Source of the DNA: Microbacterium immunditiarum
Lineage (GTDB): Bacteria > Actinomycetota > Actinomycetes > Actinomycetales > Microbacteriaceae
Direction of reading: 5' to 3'
Assembly: GCF_013409785.1 (NCBI RefSeq)
Contig: NZ_JACCBV010000001.1
Span: 2,418,001 to 2,482,000 of the forward strand
DNA: 64,000 nucleotides
In this document: one piece after another, positions 1 through 9,119 of the stretch
Layout: each line of letters begins with the position of its first letter
How positions within the stretch are numbered: the first letter of the stretch is position 1
The notes under the pieces: model-generated
What the model was told of the DNA's origin: nothing
The model's input: only the letters and a program-made list of their open reading frames with translations
The model's database searches: none
Made by a program: the position numbers and the translations under genes

Positions 1-500
1 CCCACGGCACGGACGGCGCGTATGGGCACGTGCAGGCGACGCGCCCCGACACGCTCGCCGCCGCGCTCAACGACTCGCCCGCGGGATTGCTCGCGTGGCT
101 GACGGAGAAGCTCGTGGAGTGGAGCGACACCCCGACCGAGCGGCCCGCCGAGGTCGAGCGGCGCATCTCACGAGAGCGAATCCTGACCGAGGCGATGATC
201 TACTGGGTGACCCGGAGCATCGGCACGTCGTTCCGCCCGTACTACGAGGGCGCCGACCAGCCCGACGCGATGCCGTCCGTCGAGGTGCCGGCGACGGTGC
301 ACATCCAGCGCCACGAGGGCGATTACCCGGAATCTCTCGCGCGGAGGTACTACCGCGACCTGCGGACGTTCGAGCGGCTGGCGGAGGGTGGGCACTTCGT
401 CGTCGCCGAGGTTCCCGACGTGATGGCCGATCGAACGAGGGCGTTCGCCGTGGAGCTCGGACTGCTCGCGGATGCGGGTGCCGCCGCGGCGCGACGCTGA
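1..500 (+). CDS. epoxide hydrolase-like alpha/beta hydrolase, C-terminal part (5' end outside window)
   Basis: The frame is open from the left edge, so this is the 3' end of a longer gene; the GTG at 30 is internal. The visible residues (DSPAGLLAWLTEKLVEWSD, then RPYYEG and a final GGHFVVAEVPD) match the C-terminal half of the actinobacterial epoxide hydrolase family with an EHN N-terminal domain. The His of GGHF is the expected catalytic-triad histidine. The nucleophile Asp and the oxyanion region lie upstream of the window. The enzyme would hydrate an epoxide to a diol in the cytoplasm; the substrate cannot be read from sequence. It converges on the ABC operon, whose stop lies 7 nt away. 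Confidence 0.8.
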   Translation, partial: HGTDGAYGHVQATRPDTLAAALNDSPAGLLAWLTEKLVEWSDTPTERPAEVERRISRERILTEAMIYWVTRSIGTSFRPYYEGADQPDAMPSVEVPATVHIQRHEGDYPESLARRYYRDLRTFERLAEGGHFVVAEVPDVMADRTRAFAVELGLLADAGAAAARR

Positions 501-507
501 ATCGACC

Positions 508-1191
508 TCACGTGGCCGCGACGACTCCGTCGTGAATCGACACGAGCCGATCCGCGTGGGCGGCGATGCGAGCGTCGTGCGTCGACACGATCGCGGCGAT
601 CCCGCGCTCATGCACCATGCCGGCGATGAGCCCCATCATGGCCTCGGCGTTGAGGCTGTCGAGCTGACCGGTGGGCTCGTCGGCGATGAGCAGCCGTGGG
701 CGCGTCGCAAGGGCGCGGGCGATGCCGAGCCGCTGCTGCTGCCCGCCCGAGAGCTCGGGAGGACGCTGCTCGGCGTGCGCGGTGAGACCGACGGCGTCGA
801 GCAGCTCGGAGACGCGCCGTTCGCGCTCCCTTCGACGCACGCCCGCGAGCCGCAGCGGCAGGTCGACGTTCTCTCGCGCGGAGAGCACGGGGAGCAGCGC
901 GAACGTCTGGAAGACGAACCCGAGATCGTGCCGCCGGAGCTCGACGAGCTGCTGCTCGTTCGCGCCGGTGACCTCGCGGTCGCCGACCCAGATGCGGCCG
1001 GAGTCGGGTGCGTCGAGCGAGCCGATGAGATTCAGGAGGGTCGTTTTGCCCGAGCCGGACGGTCCCTGCAGCACGACGACCTCGCCCGCACGCAGGGCGA
1101 TCGACGCGTCCCGCACCGCGTGCACCGCGGCGGCCCCGCGACCGTACGTCTTCGTGACCTGCTCGCACCGGGCGATGACGTCGGCGGTCAT
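508..1191 (-). CDS. ABC transporter ATP-binding protein (LolD/MacB type)
   Basis: 227 aa, a single nucleotide-binding domain. Walker A GPSGSGKTT at residues 43-51, signature LSGGQQQR at 147-154 and Walker B LLIADEPTG at 167-175 are all intact. Length and motifs fit ATPases that partner FtsX-type permeases in MacB/LolCDE-like mechanotransmission exporters. It is the last gene of a four-gene minus-strand operon. Its ATG overlaps the stop of the preceding ATPase gene by 4 nt (ATGA at 1188-1191), implying translational coupling. Two ATPases with two permeases suggest a heteromeric exporter or two related pumps. The substrate is unknown; a lipoprotein, peptide or antimicrobial is possible by family. 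Confidence 0.88.
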   Translation of the reverse strand: MTADVIARCEQVTKTYGRGAAAVHAVRDASIALRAGEVVVLQGPSGSGKTTLLNLIGSLDAPDSGRIWVGDREVTGANEQQLVELRRHDLGFVFQTFALLPVLSARENVDLPLRLAGVRRRERERRVSELLDAVGLTAHAEQRPPELSGGQQQRLGIARALATRPRLLIADEPTGQLDSLNAEAMMGLIAGMVHERGIAAIVSTHDARIAAHADRLVSIHDGVVAAT

Positions 1192-2090
1192 CGCTGCTCG
1201 CCGCTCTCGGTCGGCCGCGCGTCTGGAGGCTCGGTCGGGTGGACCGCGACGTGGTCGGTCTCGAGCTCGAGGCGGACGAGGTCGCGCATGTCGAGCGCGT
1301 GCAGGTAGTCGGCCGGAAGCTGGAGCCTGCCGACGCGATCGAGCACGGCGTACTCCTGCGCGTGGATCCGCTCCTGTCCGTGCTCGTCGACGGCCTGCCG
1401 GCGGTGCACCTCGGTCGACAGCCGTCCGTCGCGGATCTGCACCGTGCGGCGGACCTGAGCCGACACGCCCTCGTCGTGGGTCACAATGAGGATCGTCGTG
1501 CCGAGTTGCTGGTTGACGTCGCGGAGCGACGAGAACACGAGCTGCGAGTTCGCCTCGTCGAGCTCGCCCGTGGGCTCATCCGCGAAGAGCACCTCGGGCT
1601 TGTTCGCAAGGGCGACGGCGATCGCGACGCGCTGCTGCTCGCCACCCGACATCTCCGGCGGGCGCCGATCGTGGAGTCGATCGATGCCCATGAGCTCGAG
1701 GAGGGCCGTCGCGCGCTCCTTCCGGGACGCGCGGGGAGCGTGTCCGATCGCGAGGGCCATCGCGATGTTCTCGCCCGCGGTCAGGTACGGGACGAGGTTC
1801 CTGGACGCCTGCTGCCACACGAAGCCGACCGTGTGCCGCCGGTACTGCGTGCGCTCCCGGCTCGACATCGTGAGGAGGTCGTGCCCCGCGACGTGCGCGG
1901 AGCCCGCCGTCGGCTTGTCGTGCCCCGACAGGATCCCGAGGAGCGTGGACTTGCCCGAGCCGGATGCGCCGACGATCGCCGTGAGCTCGCCGCGCACGAC
2001 GTTCAGGGTGAGCCCCTGAAGGGCCTGAACTTCGACGCCCTCGGCGCTGTAGATGCGCACGAGGTCGACGCAGCGGATGTGGGCGGTCAT
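1188..2090 (-). CDS. ABC transporter ATP-binding protein with C-terminal AbrB-like extension
   Basis: 300 aa. Residues 1-225 form a LolD/MacB-type ATPase: Walker A GASGSGKST at 41-49, signature MSGGEQQR near 147, Walker B LFADEPTGE at 168-176. A linker then leads to residues 246-285, which read like a SpoVT/AbrB swapped-hairpin domain (EYAVLDRVGRLQLP, then RDLVRLELETDHVAVHP). The other ATPase of this operon has no such tail. Start ATG at 2090 overlaps the permease stop (ATGA). An upstream in-frame extension would lie inside the permease gene and was rejected. The tail may act in dimerisation or regulation; that is inference. Confidence 0.87.
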   Translation of the reverse strand: MTAHIRCVDLVRIYSAEGVEVQALQGLTLNVVRGELTAIVGASGSGKSTLLGILSGHDKPTAGSAHVAGHDLLTMSSRERTQYRRHTVGFVWQQASRNLVPYLTAGENIAMALAIGHAPRASRKERATALLELMGIDRLHDRRPPEMSGGEQQRVAIAVALANKPEVLFADEPTGELDEANSQLVFSSLRDVNQQLGTTILIVTHDEGVSAQVRRTVQIRDGRLSTEVHRRQAVDEHGQERIHAQEYAVLDRVGRLQLPADYLHALDMRDLVRLELETDHVAVHPTEPPDARPTESGEQR

Positions 2091-4777
2091 CTCTCTCCCA
2101 TCTTGAGCGTGGTGGCGACGGATATGCGACGCCCGACGAAGAACGCCACCGCGCCGGCCGCGAACGCGAACAGCAGGACGGCTCCCAGAGCGAGGGAGAT
2201 CGACGCGGGATCGACCGTCGGCGCTGGCGGCGCGGTGCCTCCGACGAAAGGCCTCAGATCGATCACCTGCGAGAGCACGGCGGGCAGCGCGAAGCCCACG
2301 GCGGTGCCGACGAGCACGGACGCGACCACCGGGGGAGCGAGTTCCCACAGCAGCACGCCGCGCTGCTGGCGTGCGTCGGCGCCGAGGATCCGCAGGACGG
2401 CGACCGTTCGCCCACGGGTGCCGGAGGTGGCGACGGTGGCGAGGGCGACGCCGATGAGCGTCAGCAGCAGCGCCGCGGCGGACACCCACGGCAGGGACGC
2501 TTCCACACCTCGTGTGAGCGGGGATGATCGCGCTTCATCGAGCAGCAGCTGCGCCGACAGCACGCTCACGGTGCCGAGCCGGTCGTCGGACTGTGCGGCC
2601 GACACGGCCTCCTCGATGCGGGCCGCGACGGTCGCGGCGTCGGCGTCGTCGCGCAGTCCCACGAGCAGCCGCTCGGTCTCGATGTCGGCGCGACCGACGT
2701 CCGCGGCCAACCGCGTGTCGATGATCGCCCACGCGCGCGCCCCGCCGGGCAGGGCTTCCGGCGGCAGTTCGGCGACCGCCTCGACGTCGGCGTTCCCGAT
2801 GCGCGGATCGGAGCCGGCCCGCGCGAGGGCGCCGCTCGAGACGACGAGGGGGACCGTGCCGTCGCGAGGAGCGTCGGCCGCAGGGATATCGGGGCGCACG
2901 CGGTGCAGGGCGGCGGTGTCGGCCGCGACGAGCGTGACCGTCGCCGTGCCGGCGTGCCCCAGCACGCGCACGCCCGTCACGGGCGCGAGCGCCACCACGT
3001 CGTCGACGCCATCCATACGGCCGATCGCCGCGATCACCTCGGGCCCGAGGTTCGCCGCACTGATCTGCACGTCCGCGCCGACGCGGTCGCGCGTGCCCGC
3101 CACGATGGCCTCCCGCAGCGTCGAGCCGAGGACAGCCGAGAAGACGACGACCGACACCCCCAGGAGCAGCGCGAACGACGCCGCGAACCCGAACACGGGG
3201 GAGCGGACCGCACGCGCCGAGCCGAGCAGGGCGATCGCGCCGTCGCGCCCGCGACGACCCGCCAGCACCAGCCGCAGCGGGATCGGATACAGCCGCAGGG
3301 CGCCGATGCACAGCGCGGCGGCGATGAGCAGCGGCGCGAGGAGGATCAACGGGTCGACACCGCCCGCGTCGCCCGGGGGGTCGATCCCGCGGCGCGCGAG
3401 CAGCGCGATCGAAACGACGGCGAGGCCGACGACCGCGATCTCCGCGATCATGCGGATGCGACGATCTCCTGCAGCCGCCCGACCGTCCTCGCGTTCAGCG
3501 CGGAACGGTCGCGGCCCGGACAGGAGCGGGAACAGGACGGGCACCGCCGCGCCAACGATGATCGGGAGCACCCAGGCATCCGCACCCACCGGCTCGGGGA
3601 TCACCGCGACGGCCGCCGCGATCCCGAGCGCCATGGCCGGCATCGCGATGGCGAGCCCCTCGAGGGCCATCGCGGCCCGGACCTCCGGCTCGCTCGCACC
3701 CCGGGCACGCGCGAGGGCGAGCACAGGTCTCCGGCGGTCCACGATCGACCCGATCCCGAGGGCGAAGACCGCGAGGAGAACACCGAGAAGACCGGATGCG
3801 CCGAGCGCCAGCAGCCCCGCGACGGTGCCCGTGCGGCCGATCGCCTCCTCGAGCTCGTCGGCGAGCGCCGTGCCGAACGTGAGGCGTCCGCCGTACGGGA
3901 GGGCGATGTCGGCCGCAACCGCCGCGCGCAGCTGCGCGGCGACCGTCGATGCGTTGGCGGCGGTCAGCGGGGAGTCGTCGAGCGGGATCCACGCGACGAG
4001 GGACCCGTCGGGGATGCTCGTTGTGAGCCCGCCGAGTGAGCCGGGATCGACGTACACCGACGCGCGCACGATCGGCGTCGACCCGGGCTCGCGCTCGACG
4101 AGCGGCGCCGCGAGGTCGGAGAAGTGCGTCCAGTAGGCATCCGTCTCATCGTTCGGCTCGTAGAGCCCCGTGACCCGCAGTTGGAGCCCGCCGAACCGGA
4201 GACTGTCGCCGACCTCGACGCCGGCCTCCGAGGCGACGGCTGTCGACACCGCGATGTCGATCGGCGGCTGTTCGGCCGGCTCGTTCTCGTCGCCCTCCCA
4301 CGCCGCCGGCGGGTCGCCCGACACGATGCGGACCTGCTCGAGCCACCGAGGATCCGTCGCGAGGCGCAGGATGAACCGCGAGGCCGGTTCGCCGTCCGTG
4401 CGCAGGGCGTCGCCCGACGGCGTGCTCGCGACCCAGTGCGGCTCGCCCGCCATGGACGCCACAGGCTCGGGCAGATCGTCGAGGAAGAGCCCGATCGCGC
4501 CGTCCGTCGGGGCGACGAGGCGCGGGGCCGGAGTCCCCGCCAGGCCGATGGGCAGGCCGACCCGACCGACCCCGCGCAGGTCGTGCACGATGGGCGGCAT
4601 CGCCGCGACCGTCCGCCGTACCTCCTCGGTGCCCAGGCGCGCGACCGCGCGGGGCGCGGCCGCCACCGCGAAGACCGACACCGCGACGAGCGCCGCCATG
4701 AGCAGCGTCGCGACGATGCCTCGCCGTGCGTGACGAACGAGCAGGCCCATCGTGCCGTACCGGGAACGCGCGCTCAT
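2087..4777 (-). CDS. FtsX-like permease of an ABC exporter
   Basis: 896 aa membrane protein. One transmembrane helix near residues 15-40 is followed by a long extracytoplasmic domain. Clusters of hydrophobic helices then occur in the middle (a segment starting LGVLLAVFALGIG, more around residues 370-520) and at the C-terminus (LLLTLIGVALATVATSG, then two more helices). This is a duplicated FtsX topology with periplasmic-type domains between helix groups. It would be the membrane partner of one of the two downstream ATPases. Its stop and start overlap the neighbouring genes by 4 nt on both sides, so the operon is tightly coupled. Substrate unknown. Confidence 0.8.
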   Translation of the reverse strand: MSARSRYGTMGLLVRHARRGIVATLLMAALVAVSVFAVAAAPRAVARLGTEEVRRTVAAMPPIVHDLRGVGRVGLPIGLAGTPAPRLVAPTDGAIGLFLDDLPEPVASMAGEPHWVASTPSGDALRTDGEPASRFILRLATDPRWLEQVRIVSGDPPAAWEGDENEPAEQPPIDIAVSTAVASEAGVEVGDSLRFGGLQLRVTGLYEPNDETDAYWTHFSDLAAPLVEREPGSTPIVRASVYVDPGSLGGLTTSIPDGSLVAWIPLDDSPLTAANASTVAAQLRAAVAADIALPYGGRLTFGTALADELEEAIGRTGTVAGLLALGASGLLGVLLAVFALGIGSIVDRRRPVLALARARGASEPEVRAAMALEGLAIAMPAMALGIAAAVAVIPEPVGADAWVLPIIVGAAVPVLFPLLSGPRPFRAEREDGRAAAGDRRIRMIAEIAVVGLAVVSIALLARRGIDPPGDAGGVDPLILLAPLLIAAALCIGALRLYPIPLRLVLAGRRGRDGAIALLGSARAVRSPVFGFAASFALLLGVSVVVFSAVLGSTLREAIVAGTRDRVGADVQISAANLGPEVIAAIGRMDGVDDVVALAPVTGVRVLGHAGTATVTLVAADTAALHRVRPDIPAADAPRDGTVPLVVSSGALARAGSDPRIGNADVEAVAELPPEALPGGARAWAIIDTRLAADVGRADIETERLLVGLRDDADAATVAARIEEAVSAAQSDDRLGTVSVLSAQLLLDEARSSPLTRGVEASLPWVSAAALLLTLIGVALATVATSGTRGRTVAVLRILGADARQQRGVLLWELAPPVVASVLVGTAVGFALPAVLSQVIDLRPFVGGTAPPAPTVDPASISLALGAVLLFAFAAGAVAFFVGRRISVATTLKMGER

Positions 4778-7700
4778 CGCAGCCCCTCCGGTCCTCTAAC
4801 GATGCGTGCGTCACGGGCGACGCTCGCCGACACCCACGTGACGGATGCCGCGCACACGAGCACGAGCGCGGCGAGCGCGATCGCCAGTCCCGTGACATCC
4901 AGGCGGAGCGGCGTGCCGAGCCCGAGGTCGACGCCCGGGATGGCCGCGCTGGCGAGCTGCGGAACGGTCAGCGCCCCGACGACGAATCCGGCGAGGAGTC
5001 CGATGATGACGGCGCACGCCAGCACCGCGATCCACTCGCCCCTTCGGCTCGACGCCTGTTCGCGCGCACGGAACCCGAGCGCGCGAAGCAGTCCGATCTC
5101 CGGCATGCGCGCGCGATGCTCGGCGCTCGCGACCGCAGCGAGGGTGACGAGTGCGAGCAGGCAGCACAGCGCGCCCGCCCCCCACACGGCGAGCGCGGCC
5201 GAGCCGACGACGGCGCGCTCCGCCGAATCGTCGGCGTAGCTCAGCGCGGTGTTGGGCGGGAGGGCGCGGCGGACGTCGGCCGCGGCATCCGTCTCTGCCT
5301 CCTGGATCCACAGGGCGTTCGGCGCGCGGGGGAACTCGGTCGTGAGCACCGCGTCGAGCTGGAGCACCGTGAGGTCGATGAGCACCGCGTCCGCGTCGCC
5401 CGCGGACGGGACCGCCGGCACGATCGCGACCACCTCGCCGTCGATGCGGGCGTATGAGCGCTCGACCGCGAACGAGAACGTGTCGCCGATGGCGAGGTCG
5501 TAGCGATCTGCGAGCGACCGCGTGACAGCGATCGGCGGTCGGAAGAGCCCGGCCGAGTCATCGGCGTCGGGCATGAGCCGCACGTTCGTCACGCCCGGTG
5601 CGGCTCCGAACCCGCCTTCGGAGAGAGGCAGGGGAGCGACGATCACCATCTCGCCGCCGCGCGGCGACCACTGCCGCTCCGCGAACGCGGTGAGGGATCC
5701 CCCGGTCGCGTCCGTCCACGCCGTCGGGACGAAGCGCGCCTCATCGGCGATGACCGCGTCGTCCGCCAGGTCGACGTCGACCGCCAGCACCTGCGCGTGC
5801 CCGTCGCGGGCGGAGGCGGGCACCGGCGATGTCGCCGTGATGGAGCGTCCGGTCGCCGGATCGCCTGATCCCGAGACTTCGGCCGTCACGCGCGTGAGTC
5901 GCCCGCCGCTGTCGAGCACGAGCACGGTGACGACAGGATCGGCGGAGAGGTGCCGGGTGTCGGCCTCGAGCACCACGGCCTCGACGCCCTCCGGGATCAC
6001 GACCCCCGGCGCGTCCACGGGCAGCGACTCGGCGAGGGCATCCGCGTCGATGGCCTCACGCACCGGCGCGACGAGCGTCGGAAGAGCCGCCGGCGGTGCG
6101 GCGACGAGCGCCGCACTGCCGTCGCGCACCTGCAGCTGCGCGTGCTGGAGAGGAAAGACGGCGGCGACGGACGGCCGCGCGTCGAGCACCTCGAGCTGCT
6201 GCGGTCTGAACCCGCCTCCGGAGGCGGTCGCGAGGATGTCGGCGCCCGACCGGAACGCGCTCACGCGCTCGAACCCGTCGGCCCACGTCGCCTGGTACGC
6301 GGCGGCCGTGACGAGCGTGCCGGTCGCAACCCCCACAACGACGATCGACGCGGTGAGGCGCGGCAGCCGGCGCGAGACGTTGTGCGCCGTGAGCATGCCC
6401 GTGGCGGCCGACCGGCGAGACAGCCGCTCGAACGGGCGCATCATCGCCGGCAGGGCGGTGAGCCCGACGAAGACGATCGCGACGAGGGCGAGGGCGGGCG
6501 CGAACGCGGTGACGGGGTCGACGGATGCCTCGCCGTCCGCCTGCACGGTGATCGGCGAGCCGTACAGCTGCAGCTGCCACACCGCGGTCGCCGCCGCGAG
6601 CGTCAGGAGCACCGCGGCGCCGGGGGCGACGAGACGGCTCGCCCGTCCTGCACCGCTCGCGTCGGCGCCGTGCGGCCGCGACGCTCGCGCGGCTCCGATC
6701 CAGAAGCCCGCCGCGGCGACGAGCGCGAGCATCGCGACGGTCGACGACACGGTGGGCAGCGGCACACTCGACGGGCGACCCCACCACGCAGCCGACGCCC
6801 AGGCGGCGAACGTGCCGACGACCCCGCCGATCACGGCCGCTCCCGCCCCGAGCGAAGCCGCCTCGACCGCGTTGGCGGTCGCGGAGCGGCCCCGTGACCA
6901 CAGCAGGGCCAGCTCGGGTGCGCGGCTCGCACCGGCGAGCCGCGCGAGCTCCGCAATGGTCACGACGGCGGCGGTCGCGACCAGCAGCAGCACGACGGGT
7001 GCGATCGCCCGCATGCCCTGCACCTGAGCCAGCAGCTCGGCAGCGGTGTCGGTGAAGCCGCCGGTCGTCGACAGGCGCGCGGGGTCGACGCCCTCGGCGC
7101 GAAGCGCGGAGCGCAGGCGCGGCCATCCCGTCTGCGCGGCGGCGAGGTCGGCCGCGGTGACCCTCGTCACGTCGGGAGCCACGGTCCAGTGCACGCGCTC
7201 CGATTCCAGCGCGCGTACGTCGACCTCGCCGAGCACGATCGGAACGGCGGCACGGCCGCGCCCGTCGGTGATGCGCTCGTCTCCGAGCCACCGCGGGTCG
7301 AGCGCGTCGGTGACCTGCCACGTGCCCGTGAGCAGCGTCGGCGTGCCGGCGACGACCACGGTGTCGCCGACTCCGAGGGCGAGGGCGGCCGCGGCATCCG
7401 CCTGCATCGTCAGTTCGCCGGCACCCGCGGCCCACCGTCCGTCGACGAGCTCCGCATGACCCTGCAGACCCTCGTCGATGAGCACCAGTGCTTCGAGCCG
7501 CTCGAGCGGGCCGGGGACCTCGACGGCGGCCTCCGCCACGGCCGAGCGGGAGACCTCGGGCGGCGTCGACAGGGAGGCGAGCGCGCGCGAGATCGCCGCG
7601 CGCATCGCGGCGTCCTGCGCCTCGACGTCGCCTGCGGCGGGAAGGGTCGCGCGAAGGGCGAGGTCGGCGCCGGAGCGGGTCGCGAGACCGCGCCGGACCC

Positions 7701-7824
7701 CGTCGTCGGCGGCCGCGTCGAGCGCGCCCAGGAGCGCGATGACCGTGCCGGTGACGAGCGCCGCGACGACCGCGACGGCGGCGAAGACGGCGCCGTGCGG
7801 GCGGGCCCGCCTGAACCACCTCAC
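4774..7824 (-). CDS. FtsX-like permease of an ABC exporter (first gene of operon)
   Basis: 1016 aa. It begins with an N-terminal membrane anchor (FAAVAVVAALVTGTVIALLG, about residues 14-33) and a roughly 240-residue extracytoplasmic domain. Several helices follow (VVLLLVATAAVVTIAELARL and onward), then a second large outer domain, and a C-terminal FtsX domain with helices near residues 870-990. It is related in layout to the downstream permease but clearly divergent. First gene of the operon 7824 to 508. A TAGACT -10-like hexamer lies at 7871-7876 on the minus strand. The two permeases may form a heterodimer. Confidence 0.8.
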   Translation of the reverse strand: MRWFRRARPHGAVFAAVAVVAALVTGTVIALLGALDAAADDGVRRGLATRSGADLALRATLPAAGDVEAQDAAMRAAISRALASLSTPPEVSRSAVAEAAVEVPGPLERLEALVLIDEGLQGHAELVDGRWAAGAGELTMQADAAAALALGVGDTVVVAGTPTLLTGTWQVTDALDPRWLGDERITDGRGRAAVPIVLGEVDVRALESERVHWTVAPDVTRVTAADLAAAQTGWPRLRSALRAEGVDPARLSTTGGFTDTAAELLAQVQGMRAIAPVVLLLVATAAVVTIAELARLAGASRAPELALLWSRGRSATANAVEAASLGAGAAVIGGVVGTFAAWASAAWWGRPSSVPLPTVSSTVAMLALVAAAGFWIGAARASRPHGADASGAGRASRLVAPGAAVLLTLAAATAVWQLQLYGSPITVQADGEASVDPVTAFAPALALVAIVFVGLTALPAMMRPFERLSRRSAATGMLTAHNVSRRLPRLTASIVVVGVATGTLVTAAAYQATWADGFERVSAFRSGADILATASGGGFRPQQLEVLDARPSVAAVFPLQHAQLQVRDGSAALVAAPPAALPTLVAPVREAIDADALAESLPVDAPGVVIPEGVEAVVLEADTRHLSADPVVTVLVLDSGGRLTRVTAEVSGSGDPATGRSITATSPVPASARDGHAQVLAVDVDLADDAVIADEARFVPTAWTDATGGSLTAFAERQWSPRGGEMVIVAPLPLSEGGFGAAPGVTNVRLMPDADDSAGLFRPPIAVTRSLADRYDLAIGDTFSFAVERSYARIDGEVVAIVPAVPSAGDADAVLIDLTVLQLDAVLTTEFPRAPNALWIQEAETDAAADVRRALPPNTALSYADDSAERAVVGSAALAVWGAGALCCLLALVTLAAVASAEHRARMPEIGLLRALGFRAREQASSRRGEWIAVLACAVIIGLLAGFVVGALTVPQLASAAIPGVDLGLGTPLRLDVTGLAIALAALVLVCAASVTWVSASVARDARIVRGPEGLR

Positions 7825-7870
7825 TGTGCGCCGGCCTCATTCTCTCGGGTGTGCGCTCTTGGGTGTGCCG

Positions 7871-7876
7871 AGTCTA
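7871..7876 (-). promoter_or_regulatory. putative -10 element of the ABC exporter operon
   Basis: TAGACT on the minus strand, 47 nt upstream of the first permease start. No convincing -35 hexamer is seen. Matches the TANNNT form common in this window. Confidence 0.35.
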
Positions 7877-7956
7877 TTGGGGAGGGGGGTCGCGACGTCG
7901 AGCGCGCCGCGCGGCATCCGAGCCGACAGGTCTTCCGGGCGCGGCATGCGCGGACG

Positions 7957-7987
7957 TACACTCCGGCCAGCACCCACCCGAAGGAGG
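7957..7987 (+). promoter_or_regulatory. putative -10 and ribosome binding site of the methyltransferase gene
   Basis: TACACT at 7957-7962 fits an actinobacterial -10. AAGGAGG at 7981-7987 is a strong Shine-Dalgarno sequence 6 nt before the ATG at 7994 and fixes that start. Confidence 0.5.
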
Positions 7988-7993
7988 ACGACC

Positions 7994-9106
7994 ATGACAA
8001 CGCCCGCCACGGACGAAGCCCGAACACCTCGCGCGGAGGCGTTCTCCGCCCGCCTTTTCGAGGCACTCGTGCCCGCGATGGAGCTGCTGTGCGTCGAACT
8101 GGGGATGCGGGGCGGCCTCTACGCCGCCCTCCAGACACTCGGATCCGCGACGGTCGCCGACCTCGCTCGCGAGACCGGCATCGTCGAGAGATACGCACGC
8201 GAATGGCTCGAGCAGCAGACCGCCGCGGGGATCCTCGAGGTCGCCGAAGACGGCGACGCCGAGACCCGGCGATACACGCTGCCCGCGGCGCATGCCGACG
8301 TGCTGCTCGACAGCGAGAACCCCTACTCCATGGCGGGCGCCGGCTCGTTCCTCGTCGGCATGGCGAACGTGTTCGACGCGGTCGTGGCTGACTTCGAGAA
8401 AGGCGAGGGCGTCGCCTACAGCGACTACGGCGCCGCCGTGCGGGATGCGATCTCGTCGCTCAACCGTCCGGCGTTCTCGCTCGCACTGGGGGAGTGGATG
8501 CAGGCCGTGCCCGACCTCGACGAGCGGCTCCGCACGAGACCCTCGGTCATCGTCGACGCGGGGTGCGGCACCGGCTGGTCGACGCTCGCCCTCGCGCGCA
8601 CCTACCCGCTCGCTCGCGTCATCGGGATCGACCTCGACGAGGCATCCGTCGAGGACGCCCGCGCCAACGTCGCCGGCACCGAGTTCGGTGACCGGGTCGA
8701 GTTCCTGCGCGCCGACGCGGGTGACGCGGATGCGGTGCGCCGGGTCGTCCCGGGGCCCATCGCCCTCGCGACCGTGTTCGAGGCGCTCCACGACATGAAC
8801 GGGCCCGTGCGGACGCTGCGCGCGCTCGGATCGCTCCTCGAGCCCGGAGGTGCGATCGTCATCGGCGACGAGAAGGTCGCCGACGAGTTCACCCCCGATG
8901 GCGACTTCCTCGAGCGCCTCAATTACGGCTTCAGCGTGCTGCACTGCCTCCCGGCGACGATCGCCGAGGGACAGGACGAGGCCAACGGAACGGTGATGCG
9001 GGCGCCGACGGTCGAGCGGTGGGCTCGCGAGGCCGGGTTCACCCGATTCGAGGTGCTGTCCGTCGAGCACGAGCTGTGGAGCTTCTACCGCCTCGGAGCC
9101 GCGTGA
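7994..9106 (+). CDS. SAM-dependent methyltransferase with N-terminal winged helix
   Basis: 370 aa. Residues about 10-90 look like a winged-helix domain (ATVADLARETGIVERYAREW) of the kind found in Rv2258c-like methyltransferases. A class I Rossmann methyltransferase domain follows, with motif I VDAGCGTGWSTLA and the acidic end of strand 2 (GIDLDEASVEDA). The start is set by a strong AAGGAGG site; the longer open frame upstream has no good signal. Acceptor substrate unknown. It is divergent from the ABC operon and converges on the M3 peptidase gene with a 13-nt gap. A small-molecule O-methyltransferase is the likeliest role. Confidence 0.85.
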   Translation: MTTPATDEARTPRAEAFSARLFEALVPAMELLCVELGMRGGLYAALQTLGSATVADLARETGIVERYAREWLEQQTAAGILEVAEDGDAETRRYTLPAAHADVLLDSENPYSMAGAGSFLVGMANVFDAVVADFEKGEGVAYSDYGAAVRDAISSLNRPAFSLALGEWMQAVPDLDERLRTRPSVIVDAGCGTGWSTLALARTYPLARVIGIDLDEASVEDARANVAGTEFGDRVEFLRADAGDADAVRRVVPGPIALATVFEALHDMNGPVRTLRALGSLLEPGGAIVIGDEKVADEFTPDGDFLERLNYGFSVLHCLPATIAEGQDEANGTVMRAPTVERWAREAGFTRFEVLSVEHELWSFYRLGAA

Positions 9107-9119
9107 CCCCGCGACCGGA

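Noticed and set aside
1239..4136. Very long open frame on the plus strand opposite the ABC genes
   Set aside because: Antisense shadow of high-GC genes: Arg/Ser/Ala-rich, no domain, no ribosome binding site, and the minus-strand genes have clear motifs and coupled starts.
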